In this document: positions 15,788-26,048 of the stretch, in pieces
How positions within the stretch are numbered: position 1 is the stretch's first letter
Layout of the letters: the number at the start of each line of letters is the position of its first letter
Origin: Haloarcula litorea
GTDB taxonomy: Archaea > Halobacteriota > Halobacteria > Halobacteriales > Haloarculaceae
NCBI RefSeq assembly: GCF_029338195.1
Contig: NZ_CP119779.1
Coordinates: forward strand, 1,674,001-1,738,000
Reading direction: 5' to 3'
DNA: 64,000 nt
Notes under the pieces: generated by a model
Databases searched by the model: none
Seen by the model: the letters and a program-made list of their open reading frames with translations, nothing else
What the model was told of the DNA's origin: nothing
Made by a program: the position numbers and the translations under genes

Positions 15788-17236
15788 ATGAGCGGCTCGC
15801 AGCGCGCGCCGGCGGCGGACCTCGGCCTGCTGGACGCGACGATGATCGGGATGGGCGCGATGATCGGCGCGGGCATCTTCGTGCTGACTGGGCTGGCCGC
15901 CGAGATCGCCGGCCCCGCGGCGATCCTCGTGTTCGTACTGAACGGCGTCGTCACGGCGTTCACCGGCCTGTCGTACGCGGAGCTGGCCGCCTCCATCCCC
16001 AAGAGCGGGGGTGGCTACGCGTTCGTCCGCGAGGTCTTCGCCGACCTCCCCTCCTTCCTGATGGGGTGGATGCTGTGGTTCGCGTACATGATCGCCGGGG
16101 CGCTGTACGCGCTGGGGTTCGCCCCGAACTTCCTCGAACTGCTCCACGTCTACGGGATCGTCCCGCCGCCCGAGCAGGTGGGTGCGATCGCGCTGCCGGT
16201 GGTCGACGCCGCCGTCCCGGCGGCGTTCGGGCTCGCCTTCGTCGCCGTGCTGGCGCTGGTCGCGCTCAACGCCGTCTCGACGGCCGCGAGCGGGAGCGTC
16301 GAGACGATCTTCACGGCGACGAAGGTAGCCATCCTGCTCGTGTTCGTCGCCTTCGGCGCGACCGCACCGATGTTCTCGACGGCGGAGTTCCAGCCGCTCT
16401 TTCCCGCCGGAGCGGGCGCGGCGGCGGTCCTGCCGGCGATGGGGCTGACGTTCATCGCCTTCGAGGGGTACGACCTCATCACCACGGTCACGGAGGAGGT
16501 GAAGAACCCCCGCGAGAACATCCCGAAGGCGATCTTCGTCAGCCTCGCGGCCACCGTCGTCGTCTACCTCGCCGTCGTGACCGTCGCCGTCGGGACCCTC
16601 GGGGCCGAGGGACTGGCGGCGGCCGGCGAGGCCGGCATCGCCGAGGCCGCGACGCAGTTCATGCCGACCGGTATCCCGGTCATCCGGAACGGGGGCGCGA
16701 TCATCGTCTTCGGCGCGGTGTTCTCGACGCTGACGGCGCTGAACGCGGTCGTCATCGCCTCCTCCCGGGTCGCGTTCTCGATGGGCCGGGAGGGCCAGTT
16801 GCTCCCGCGGTTCGGGCAGCTGCACCACCGCTACGGGACGCCGTTCGTCGCGATCCTCGCAAGCGCCGTCGTGATGCTCGGGTCGGTGGCGCTGCCGACC
16901 CAGAGCGCCGGCAATATGTCCAGCCTCTTCTTTCTGCTCTCGTTCGTCGTCGTCAACGGCTCGGTCATCAAGCTCCGACGGGAGCGCCCGAACATGACCC
17001 GACCCTACGAGATGCCGTTCTACCCCGCACCCCCCGTCATCGGCATCGTGTTGAACCTCGTCCTGACGGCGGTACTGGTCGAGTACCTCGTCCGGACGGA
17101 CCCGCTGGCGCTGGCACTCAGCGCCGGGTGGATCCTGCTGGGGGGCGTCTCGTACGTCGCGCTCGGCCGCGCGGCCGACACCGAACGCGGGCCCGGTGAG
17201 CCGGCACAGACAGCGCCCGCAGGGGACGACTCATGA
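15788..17236 (+). CDS. APC-family permease coupled to an RCK regulator
   Basis: The 482-residue protein has twelve predicted helices. GMGAMIGAGIFVLTG in helix 1 and GLTFIAFEGYDL in helix 6 are the discontinuous-helix motifs of APC amino acid permeases, and VKNPRENIPKAI is the conserved cytoplasmic loop. The start MSGSQRAP is chosen over an upstream GTG because the extra residues are unlike the family's N-terminus. The stop overlaps the next gene's start (ATGA), so permease and TrkA-like protein are made together. That pairing suggests ligand-gated regulation of this transporter; the substrate is unknown. Confidence 0.88.
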   Translation: MSGSQRAPAADLGLLDATMIGMGAMIGAGIFVLTGLAAEIAGPAAILVFVLNGVVTAFTGLSYAELAASIPKSGGGYAFVREVFADLPSFLMGWMLWFAYMIAGALYALGFAPNFLELLHVYGIVPPPEQVGAIALPVVDAAVPAAFGLAFVAVLALVALNAVSTAASGSVETIFTATKVAILLVFVAFGATAPMFSTAEFQPLFPAGAGAAAVLPAMGLTFIAFEGYDLITTVTEEVKNPRENIPKAIFVSLAATVVVYLAVVTVAVGTLGAEGLAAAGEAGIAEAATQFMPTGIPVIRNGGAIIVFGAVFSTLTALNAVVIASSRVAFSMGREGQLLPRFGQLHHRYGTPFVAILASAVVMLGSVALPTQSAGNMSSLFFLLSFVVVNGSVIKLRRERPNMTRPYEMPFYPAPPVIGIVLNLVLTAVLVEYLVRTDPLALALSAGWILLGGVSYVALGRAADTERGPGEPAQTAPAGDDS

Positions 17237-17886
17237 CAGGGAAACTCGACATCGTCATCGCGGGCGGCGGTCGCGTCGGCTTCCAGACAGCCCGGCTCCT
17301 CGAAGAGCGGGGCCACGACGTCACGGTCGTCGAACAGGACTCCGACCGGTGTGCGGTGCTGGCAGACGCCTACGTCGCGACGGTCATCGAGGGCGACGCC
17401 ACGAACCCCGGTATCCTCGAACAGGCCGGCGTCGAGACGGCCGACACCGTCGCCGGGCTCTCCGGCGAGGCCGGGCTGAACCTCGCCGTCTGTCTGGCCG
17501 CCCGCGAGCTCGCGCCCGACGTGCGAACCGTCGCCCGGGTGGACACCGCCGAACGGGCCGCCTACGACCGGTTCGTCGACGCGGTCGTGTTCCCCGAACT
17601 GGCCGGGGCGCGCGTGGCGGCCAACGAGGTGTTGGGCAGTGACGTCCAGAGCCTCGCCGACACGACCGGCCGGCTGGACATCATGCACCTCCGCGTCGCG
17701 GAGGGTGCGCCCGCGGCCGGCAAGTCGCTGGCCGCGGTCCGGCTCCCGAAGGGGGCGGTGGTCGTCTCCGACGAGAGCGGCGATCGGGTGGCCGGGCCGG
17801 AGACGGTCCTCACGGCCGGCGAGCGCTACGTCGTCGCCGTCGAGCCGGGGGTGGCCGACGAGGTGATGAACCTCTTCCGCGGCTAG
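17233..17886 (+). CDS. TrkA-type RCK nucleotide-binding regulatory protein
   Basis: The 217-residue protein has an N-terminal Rossmann domain ([13 protein letters not shown] at about 11-23, an acidic EQD at the end of strand 2 for the ribose, GDATNPGIL near 54) and a C-terminal TrkA-C domain (about 140-217). RCK proteins sense NAD(H), ATP or c-di-AMP and gate potassium or other channels. Because it overlaps the upstream APC permease gene by four bases, its most likely partner is that permease rather than a Trk potassium channel, which is absent here. It ends on a CTAG tetranucleotide shared with the convergent gene. Confidence 0.88.
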   Translation: MTGKLDIVIAGGGRVGFQTARLLEERGHDVTVVEQDSDRCAVLADAYVATVIEGDATNPGILEQAGVETADTVAGLSGEAGLNLAVCLAARELAPDVRTVARVDTAERAAYDRFVDAVVFPELAGARVAANEVLGSDVQSLADTTGRLDIMHLRVAEGAPAAGKSLAAVRLPKGAVVVSDESGDRVAGPETVLTAGERYVVAVEPGVADEVMNLFRG

Positions 17887-18791
17887 GCCTCGACCGGCGG
17901 CGCGCGCTCGCGCTCGGCCGCACCCAGCGCCAGCTCCAGCGCCTCCTCGAAGGGCGTCCCCTCGACGGGGACGATCTCCTCGATGCGGTGGTCCGTGACG
18001 ACCACGCGGTTCTTCAGGCCGTCGACGAGCGGCTTGGCGACGCTGACCGGCACGTCCGTCACCAGGCCGAGCCAGCGGGCCGACAGCCCCGGCGACAGCA
18101 CCGGCACCGGCACGATGAGCGGCGGCCGCCCGACCAGTCGCTCGGCGGTCGTCGTCAGGATCTCCTGGTAGGTCAGCACGTCCGGCCCTCCGATCTCGTA
18201 GGTCTCGCCGGCGGTCTCCGGGGCGTCTAGCACGCCGACGAGGTACTCGATGACGTCGTCGACGTAGATCGGCTGGCACTCGGTGCGGACCCACGACGGC
18301 GTGATCATCACCGGGAGCCGCGCCGCGAGCTGGCGGATGATCCGGAAGCTCGCCGATCCCGCCCCGACGACGATGGCCGCCCGCAGCGCCGTCAGCTCGG
18401 CCTCGCCCTCCCCGAGAATGTGCTCGACCTCCCGCCGTGATTCGAGGTGTTCCGAGAGCTCTTCCGCCTCGCTGCCCAGGCCGCCGAGGTAGACGATGCG
18501 CTCGATGCCCGCCTCGTCGGCGGCTCGCAGGAAGTTCCGCGCGCCGCGGCGGTCCTGCTCCCGGAAGTCCTCGCCGGCCTGCATCGAGTGGACGAGGTAG
18601 TAGGCCGCGTCGACGGCCGGCAGCGTCAGGTCCTCGTCGAGGACGTCCCCCTGTACCACCTCGACGCCGGTCGGCGGGTCGTAGCTGTCGGGGTCGCGGG
18701 TCATCGCGACCACCTCGTGGCCACGTTCCAGGAGGGCCGGGACGAGGTGGCCCCCGACGAACCCGGTCGCCCCCGTGACGAGGACGCGCAT
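17883..18791 (-). CDS. NAD(P)-binding SDR/NmrA-like epimerase-family protein
   Basis: The 302-residue protein starts [16 protein letters not shown] with the TGxxGxxG dinucleotide motif. It shows the VQGDVLD segment and an AYYLVHSM strand typical of atypical SDRs related to complex I assembly factors and nucleoside-diphosphate-sugar epimerases. The usual catalytic YxxxK is not clearly present, so it may be a binding or regulatory protein rather than a dehydrogenase. A GGTTAAGG box about 28 bases upstream supports the ATG at 18791 over an upstream in-frame ATG. Its TAG shares CTAG with the convergent TrkA-like gene. Confidence 0.82.
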   Translation of the reverse strand: MRVLVTGATGFVGGHLVPALLERGHEVVAMTRDPDSYDPPTGVEVVQGDVLDEDLTLPAVDAAYYLVHSMQAGEDFREQDRRGARNFLRAADEAGIERIVYLGGLGSEAEELSEHLESRREVEHILGEGEAELTALRAAIVVGAGSASFRIIRQLAARLPVMITPSWVRTECQPIYVDDVIEYLVGVLDAPETAGETYEIGGPDVLTYQEILTTTAERLVGRPPLIVPVPVLSPGLSARWLGLVTDVPVSVAKPLVDGLKNRVVVTDHRIEEIVPVEGTPFEEALELALGAAERERAPPVEA

Positions 18792-18849
18792 ACCGACCGG
18801 TTGGGTCGCTGTCTCCTTAACCCCACGGCCGGCGGCCACCGACCACTCG

Positions 18850-18875
18850 AATTAGATATATCTAAATATCTAATT
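18850..18875. promoter_or_regulatory. AT-rich palindromic operator upstream of the manganese transporter gene
   Basis: AATTAGATAT (18850-18859) and ATATCTAATT (18866-18875) are perfect inverted arms around ATCTAA. The left arm plus spacer also forms a second perfect palindrome, TTAGATATATCTAA. It lies just before a CTTTTA promoter-like element at 18888-18892. Its form resembles DtxR/MntR/SirR-family metal-repressor operators, which fits the downstream gene. Assignment to that family is inference. Confidence 0.6.
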
Positions 18876-18902
18876 AGGTGAAAACACTTTTACGGTTAGG
18901 CG

Positions 18903-19046
18903 ATGAGGTACGCGTGTTCAGACACGTATGACGCGAAACGACGGCGTCTCCGGCACCGCACCGGAGACGCGACGGAACTGCCTTCCCTCACGGGGCCGCG
19001 TGCTCGTGCCCGGCGGTCGCGCCGGTCGGACGGCGGGTGTCGGTCG
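18903..19046 (+). promoter_or_regulatory. Structured 5' leader of the manganese transporter gene
   Basis: Between the promoter-like element and the chosen ATG lie about 140 bases whose only reading as protein is Arg-rich and unlike haloarchaeal coding sequence. The region contains a hairpin CGTGT-TCAG-ACACG (18912-18925) and a perfect 10-bp hairpin GCGTCTCCGG/CCGGAGACGC with a seven-base loop (18944-18970). Long leaders are uncommon in haloarchaea, so an RNA-level control element is possible. An alternative is that translation starts at 18903 and the segment is coding. Confidence 0.4.
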
Positions 19047-20312
19047 ATGAGCCCGCTGCAGCTCCCGGCCGGGCTGTTCGACCCGGCCGTCCGGCAGGCG
19101 CTCGACGTCCTCGTCGGGTCCTGGCGCGAGGGGTTCGTGCAGGTCTCGGGGTTCGTCGGGGCGACCGTCCTCCTCTTCAGTCTCGTCCAGTACCGCTTCG
19201 ACGGCAGGCTCACGGAACTCCTCGGGGAACACGAGCGCGCCCAACCGCTCGTCGGTGCCCTCCTCGGGCTGACGCCGGGGTGTGGCGGCGCGATCATCGC
19301 GATGCCGCTGTACATCCGCGGGACCGTCAGCTTCGGGACCGTCGTCGCCGCGCTCGCGGCGACGGCGGGAGACTCCGCGTTCGTCATCCTCGCGCTCGCG
19401 CCCGAGGCGGCGCTGTACGCGTACGGGCTCGCCTTCGTCGCCGCCGTGCTCTTCGGCTACGCCATCGACCTCTGGGGGCTTGGGGTGGGTCGGGTCGACA
19501 GCGCGGTCGACCGCCTCGGCCGACCGATGACCGACGGCGGGTTCGCCACCACGAGCGTCGCGGAGGGCGGGCCGAGCGTCCCCGAGTACGAGGGACCGGA
19601 CCAGCACGGCCACGGTGGCGGGCTGCCGAGCTATCTCCCGCAGTCCACCCTACTGGAACGGGTCAGCCACGCCGTCCACGTCCTCTGGTGGGTCGTCCTC
19701 TCGGGGGCGCTCGTGGCCGGGGTCCTCTACCTCGTCCAGGGTGCCAGGGAACCCGTCTGGGAGGTCGCGTTCACGTACGACGGGCTGTTCACCGTCGCCG
19801 GCCTCGTCGGCACCACGCTCTCGTTTTACCTCCACTTCGTCGGTCGCCACTACGTCGGGGCGGGCGACACCGGCCAGGTCAGGGACTCCTTCGAGAGCCT
19901 GTACAGGACGTTCCAGCACGCGGCGATGGAGACGGCGATGGTCACGGTCTGGGTCGTCGCGGGCTACCTCCTCTACGAGTACGGGCTGTTGTTGACCGGC
20001 GTGGACATCCAGGGGCTGGCGGCGTCGGCGGGCGTGCTCGCCCCCATCGCGGGTGCCCTCATCGGGCTCGTCCCCGGCTGTGCGGCCCACATCGTGTTCG
20101 CCCAGCTGTACGCCGTCGAGGAGGCGATCCCGTTCTCGGCGCTGGTGGCCAACGCGATCAGCCAGGACGGGGACGCGCTGTTTCCCCTGATGGCCATCGA
20201 CCTGAAGGCGGCCATCGTCGCGACGATCTACACGACGATCCCGGGCGTCGTCGTCGGGATCGCCGTCTACCACTTCTGGCCGTACGCCCAGTTCGGCTTC
20301 GGGGTGCTGTGA
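19047..20312 (+). CDS. Putative manganese transporter (ArsP_2/DUF2899 family)
   Basis: The 421-residue membrane protein has two homologous halves of about five helices each. They are marked by GLTPGCGGAIIAMPLYIRG with AATAGDSAFVIL in the first half, and GLVPGCAAHIVFAQLY with ANAISQDGDALFPL in the second. This duplicated PGC(G/A)-(N)-(Q/A)DGD(A/S) pattern matches proteins annotated as putative manganese transporters. A His/Gly-rich cytoplasmic loop (DQHGHGGG) lies between the halves and may bind metal. It is likely regulated through the upstream palindrome. Direction of transport and metal are not established by sequence. Confidence 0.8.
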   Translation: MSPLQLPAGLFDPAVRQALDVLVGSWREGFVQVSGFVGATVLLFSLVQYRFDGRLTELLGEHERAQPLVGALLGLTPGCGGAIIAMPLYIRGTVSFGTVVAALAATAGDSAFVILALAPEAALYAYGLAFVAAVLFGYAIDLWGLGVGRVDSAVDRLGRPMTDGGFATTSVAEGGPSVPEYEGPDQHGHGGGLPSYLPQSTLLERVSHAVHVLWWVVLSGALVAGVLYLVQGAREPVWEVAFTYDGLFTVAGLVGTTLSFYLHFVGRHYVGAGDTGQVRDSFESLYRTFQHAAMETAMVTVWVVAGYLLYEYGLLLTGVDIQGLAASAGVLAPIAGALIGLVPGCAAHIVFAQLYAVEEAIPFSALVANAISQDGDALFPLMAIDLKAAIVATIYTTIPGVVVGIAVYHFWPYAQFGFGVL

Positions 20313-20345
20313 CGGCCGACCCACCGGGCGACGCCGACTCCCGAG

Positions 20346-20441
20346 TTATTAAAATAGATGGAGAAAGTTAACAAGAAATAGGATCAAAAGCCGTCTTGAT
20401 AACAGCTGATTTAATAATACGCGAGACACTACGTCCACGTA
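20346..20441 (+). promoter_or_regulatory. Promoter region of the metal ATPase with dyad symmetry
   Basis: TTATTAAAAT (20346-20355) is mirrored imperfectly by ATTTAATAA (20409-20417); the second overlaps the likely TATA box, about 29 bases before the ATG. Between them ATCAA (20383-20387) and TTGAT (20396-20400) form a shorter dyad. The AT-rich block stands out from its GC-rich surroundings and is a plausible site for a metal-responsive repressor. Confidence 0.45.
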
Positions 20442-22811
20442 ATGAGCTCCTCCGAGTCGGACCACGGCGGTCCGGACGACGGGCCGACCGGCACGGCGGG
20501 CGGCGACGCCACGATCCGGTTCTCGGTCCCGGACATGGACTGTGCCTCCTGTGCGGGGAAGGTAGAGAACGCCATCGGTCAGATCGACGGGGTCGCCGGC
20601 TACGAGACCCGGCCGACGACGGGTCGGGTCGTCGTCTCCTACGACACCGAGCGCACGAGCGAGGCCGCCCTCGTCGCCGCCATCGAGGGCGCGGGCTACG
20701 AGGTCGTCGACAGCGACGGCGAGGGCGACGGGGGCGGTAGCCACGACCCCGGCGGGACCGACGGCGTCTGGCCCAGCGCGCGGGCGAAGAAGACGGCCGT
20801 CGGCGGGGCCTTTCTCGCCGCCGGGCTGGCCCTGGAGTTCTTCCTCGGGGGACTGAACGCCGAACTCGCGACCGTCCTCGGCGAGCCGCTCCACCTGGCG
20901 GACGTGCTCTTCCTTGTCTCGGTCGCGGTCGCGGGCCAGTCCATCGTCCGGAACGGCTACTACTCCGCGAGGAACCTGAACCTCGACATCGACTTCCTGA
21001 TGACCGTCGCCATCCTGGGGGCGCTCGCGGCCAGCCTGGCCTTCGGCGAGGCGCTGTACTTCGAGGCCGCGACGCTGGCGACGCTGTTCAGCGTCGCCGA
21101 ACTGCTCGAACGGGCGTCGATGGACCGCGCCCGGGACTCGCTGCAGGAGCTGATGGACCTCTCGCCCGACGAGGCGACGGTCAAGCGCGGCGACGACACC
21201 GAGACGGTCCCCGTCGAGGCCGTCGCGGTCGGCGACGTGGTGGTCGTCAAGCCCGGCGAGAAGATCCCGATGGACGGCGACGTCGTCGCGGGCGGCAGCG
21301 CGGTCAACCAGGCCCCGATCACCGGCGAGTCCGTGCCGGTCGACAAGACGACCGGCGACGAGGTGTACGCCGGCACGATCAACGAGGAGGGCTACCTCGA
21401 GGTCGAGGTCACGTCCGCGGCCGGCGACAACACCCTCTCGCGCATCGTCGAGCTGATCGAGGACGCCCAGTCGAACAAGACCGACCGCGAACAGTTCGTC
21501 GAGCGGTTCGCCGCCTACTACACGCCCGTCGTCGTCGCCTTCGCGGTGCTCGTGACGGTCGGCGGGCCGTTCGTCCTCGGGACCACCTGGCCCGAGGCCG
21601 TCGTCGACGGGCTGACGCTGCTGGTGCTTGCCTGTCCGTGTGCCTTCGTCATCTCGACGCCGGTCTCGGTCGTCTCGGGACTGACCAGCGCCGCGAAGAA
21701 CGGCGTCCTCATCAAGGGCGGCTCACACCTCGAGGCGACGGGCGCGGTCGAGGCCGTCGCCTTCGACAAGACCGGGACGCTCACGAAGGGCGAACTCACG
21801 GTGACCGACGTCGTCCCGCTCAACGGCAACACCGAGGCCGACGTGTTGCGGTGTGCCCGCGGGCTCGAGAAGCGCAGCGAACACCCCATCGGCGAGGCCA
21901 TCGTCCAGCGGGCCGAGGGAGCCGACGTCGCCGAGCGCGAGGTCGACGAGTTCGAGAGCATCACCGGGAAGGGCGTCCGGGCGGACCTCGACGGCACGCC
22001 CCACTACGCGGGCAAGCCCGGCCTGTTCGACGAACTCGGCTTCGACCTCTCGCACGTCCACGCGACGACCGACGGCGGCGTCGTCACCCGGACCAGCCGG
22101 CAGCTGTGTGCGCGCAACGACTGCCTGGACCTGCTGACCGACACGGTCCCCGGACTCCAGTCGGAGGGGAAGACGGTCGTCCTGGTCGGCACCGAGGACG
22201 AGCTGGAGGGGCTCATCGCCGTCGCCGACGAGGTCCGTCCCGAGGCCGCCGCGGCCGTCGAGCGCCTGAGGGCGCTGGGCGTCGAGCGGACGGTGATGCT
22301 CACCGGCGACAACGAGCGGACCGCGCGGGCCATCGCGAGCGAGGTCGGCGTCGACGACTACCGCGCCGAGCTGCTGCCCGACGAGAAGGTCGCCGCCGTC
22401 GAGGACCTCGTCGCCGAGTTCGAGGGCGGCGCGGCGATGGTCGGCGACGGCATCAACGACGCGCCCGCGATGGCGACGGCCACCGTCGGGGTCGCGATGG
22501 GTGCCGCGGGCACCGACACGGCGCTGGAGACGGCCGACGTGGCGCTGATGAGCGACGACCTCTCGAAGCTGCCCTATCTGTACGAACTCGCCGGCAGGGC
22601 CAACGGCGTCATCCGGCAGAACATCGCCGCAAGCCTCGTCGTCAAGGCCGGCCTCGCGCTCGCCGTCCCCTTCGGCTACGTCCCCATCTGGCTCGCGGTG
22701 CTCGCCGGCGACGCCGGGATGACCGTCGGGGTCACGGGCAACGCGATGCGGCTCTCGCGGGTCCGGGCGGACGGCGAGGGGAGTCCCGAGACCGAGGCGT
22801 CGGAGTCGTAG
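20442..22811 (+). CDS. zntA: P1B-type heavy-metal ATPase, zinc/cadmium (ZntA) subtype
   Basis: The 789-residue protein has an N-terminal heavy-metal-associated domain (MDCASC, Cys34 and Cys37), six to eight transmembrane helices, and the P-type motifs DKTGTLT (Asp442), SEHPIGEAI and GDGINDAP. The transmembrane motif is CPC (398-400) followed by FVISTPVSVVSG. With the late-helix Lys (VVKAGLAL) and Asp (LAGDAG), this matches P1B-2 Zn/Cd/Pb exporters better than CopA copper pumps. It exports metal ions at the cost of ATP. The gene is leaderless and follows the manganese transporter in the same direction but has its own promoter. Copper specificity cannot be fully excluded. Confidence 0.9.
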   Translation: MSSSESDHGGPDDGPTGTAGGDATIRFSVPDMDCASCAGKVENAIGQIDGVAGYETRPTTGRVVVSYDTERTSEAALVAAIEGAGYEVVDSDGEGDGGGSHDPGGTDGVWPSARAKKTAVGGAFLAAGLALEFFLGGLNAELATVLGEPLHLADVLFLVSVAVAGQSIVRNGYYSARNLNLDIDFLMTVAILGALAASLAFGEALYFEAATLATLFSVAELLERASMDRARDSLQELMDLSPDEATVKRGDDTETVPVEAVAVGDVVVVKPGEKIPMDGDVVAGGSAVNQAPITGESVPVDKTTGDEVYAGTINEEGYLEVEVTSAAGDNTLSRIVELIEDAQSNKTDREQFVERFAAYYTPVVVAFAVLVTVGGPFVLGTTWPEAVVDGLTLLVLACPCAFVISTPVSVVSGLTSAAKNGVLIKGGSHLEATGAVEAVAFDKTGTLTKGELTVTDVVPLNGNTEADVLRCARGLEKRSEHPIGEAIVQRAEGADVAEREVDEFESITGKGVRADLDGTPHYAGKPGLFDELGFDLSHVHATTDGGVVTRTSRQLCARNDCLDLLTDTVPGLQSEGKTVVLVGTEDELEGLIAVADEVRPEAAAAVERLRALGVERTVMLTGDNERTARAIASEVGVDDYRAELLPDEKVAAVEDLVAEFEGGAAMVGDGINDAPAMATATVGVAMGAAGTDTALETADVALMSDDLSKLPYLYELAGRANGVIRQNIAASLVVKAGLALAVPFGYVPIWLAVLAGDAGMTVGVTGNAMRLSRVRADGEGSPETEASES

Positions 22812-22833
22812 CGGGACGGCCGTCCCGACCGGC

Positions 22834-24759
<1,926 letters not shown>

Positions 24760-24798
24760 CGCCCGGATTAGCCCCCGGAGCCGCAAAAACGCGTCGGG

Positions 24799-25377
24799 CT
24801 ACCGGACGCCCTCGGGGACGACGACCCGGTCGCCCACCTCGACGCCGGTCCGGTTCGTCCACCCGCGGTTCACCTCGAGGACGTACTTCCCGCGGCCGCG
24901 ATAGCGTCGGAGGTCCTCGTTGCCCGTCCCCGCCGGCGGGAGCGCGGCGTGGTGGATCGTGGTGACGGTCCCGTCGGCGTCGACGAAGACGATGTCAAGC
25001 GGGAACGACATGTTCCGCATCACGTAGGCGTGGCTGTCCACCTCGTCGTGGACGAACAGCATCCCCTCGTCGGGGGCCAGCGACGCCGTCTCGCTGAGGC
25101 CGACGTACCGCTGGCTCGCCGTCGCGGCGATGCGTACCTCGACCGTCGCCAGGCGCTTCCCGTCCACGCTCTGTGCCGCGACGGTGGTCGCCTCCTCTGT
25201 CGGCGACGTCCCGGTGGCCGTCGCCGCCCCGGTGCCGTTCTCGTAGACCGTCACGGTCCCCCGGTCGTAGTCGCCGACCCCGACGAGCCCCACCCAGAGG
25301 CTCGGCTGGACGGCGAGGAGGAGAACCCCCAGGAAGGCGACGAAGCCGATCCCCGCCGCCAGTGCGCGCCGCACCAT
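24799..25377 (-). CDS. DUF192 family secreted protein
   Basis: The 192-residue protein has an N-terminal hydrophobic segment (about residues 5-30, signal peptide or anchor) and a Thr/Ala-rich linker. A DUF192 domain (about 75-190) follows with the conserved RYVGLSE, GMLFV, SHAYVMRNMSFPLDIVFVD and RYVLEV-like segments. DUF192 proteins are small beta-barrel extracytoplasmic proteins of unknown function. Its stop is 40 bases upstream of the ABC exporter's start on the same strand, so co-transcription is possible. Confidence 0.85.
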   Translation of the reverse strand: MVRRALAAGIGFVAFLGVLLLAVQPSLWVGLVGVGDYDRGTVTVYENGTGAATATGTSPTEEATTVAAQSVDGKRLATVEVRIAATASQRYVGLSETASLAPDEGMLFVHDEVDSHAYVMRNMSFPLDIVFVDADGTVTTIHHAALPPAGTGNEDLRRYRGRGKYVLEVNRGWTNRTGVEVGDRVVVPEGVR

Positions 25378-25461
25378 ACCTGGTCCGAGGGCCAGCGCGA
25401 GCGTAAGGGTTCCGACCGAGAGAGAAAGCGTTATTCCTGCCGATGGGGAACCTCCGTGTGC

Positions 25462-25535
25462 GGGTCCGTGGTCTAGTTGGTTATGACGTGGCCTTTACAA
25501 GGCCGAGGTCGGTGGTTCGAATCCGCCCGGACCCA
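25462..25535 (+). tRNA. tRNA-Val (anticodon TAC)
   Basis: Acceptor GGGTCCG/CGGACCC, anticodon loop TTTACAA (anticodon TAC) on stem TGGCC/GGCCG, and T-loop TTCGAAT make a full cloverleaf. The discriminator is A and CCA is not encoded. There is no intron. Confidence 0.97.
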
Positions 25536-25858
25536 TCCTGCGAGGGTCACGCGAACGGAGTGAGTGTGACCTCGGAGCGACTCGTCGCTCCGGTGAACGG
25601 ACGTGAGGAGCGGATGGTCCACGGATTCGAACTCCGGAAACCGCGCACAGCGGAGTGAGCCCGGCTCCTCCAGTTCGATCGCCGGGAGGGCATCGTTCCC
25701 CCGAGCCCCGCGATCGCGGTGCTCGCGTGGGACGCTCGGACCCACCGTTCTGTCACACCTGGGCGGTCGTCGCCGAGCGCGCCCGTCCCGACCGACCGGC
25801 TGTCGTTCCGCCGACACCTGCCGAAAGCCATTTACTGGGACCTGTGTTACCGGGAGGC
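25536..25858 (+). other. Gene-free region after tRNA-Val with tRNA-like fragments and hairpins
   Basis: No convincing gene lies here. The region holds two copies of a short box (GCGAACGGAGTGAGTG at 25551-25566; GCGCACAGCGGAGTGAGC at 25643-25660) and a perfect hairpin CGGAGCGA-CTCG-TCGCTCCG (25573-25592). It also holds an inverted copy of the tRNA-Val T-arm (CGGATTCGAAC, 25622-25632) and a degenerate tRNA 3'-end-like stretch GTTCGATCGCCGGGAGGGCA (25673-25692). The hairpin could help 3' end formation of the tRNA transcript. The fragments look like remnants of integration or recombination at tRNA genes. Confidence 0.5.
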
Positions 25859-25978
25859 ATGATCGACGGATCGACCTGTCCGAAATGCGACGGTCACGTC
25901 TCGACGGCCAACGGGACGGAGTACGAGTGCGACGACTGCGGCGCGGAGTTCGACAGCGCCGACCTGTTCCTCCCCTGA
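25859..25978 (+). CDS. 39-residue zinc-ribbon protein
   Basis: The short frame encodes a complete two-knuckle zinc ribbon, CPKC (residues 7-10) and CDDC (25-28), with an acidic C-terminal AEFDSADLFLP. An ATTTACT box lies about 29 bases before the ATG and codon usage is haloarchaeal, so it is very likely a real gene. Haloarchaea contain many such micro-proteins, thought to act in regulation or protein interaction. It sits alone between tRNA-Val and tRNA-Phe. Confidence 0.75.
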   Translation: MIDGSTCPKCDGHVSTANGTEYECDDCGAEFDSADLFLP

Positions 25979-26048
25979 CAGAGGTCGCCCGCCGGCGCGG
26001 CGGCTTTCGAAATCCTTTTTCCTTCCCTCGTCGTCGGTTCGGGTGCGC

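Noticed and set aside
15313-17199. Plus-strand frame overlapping the APC permease
   Set aside because: Arg-rich out-of-frame translation of the permease gene.
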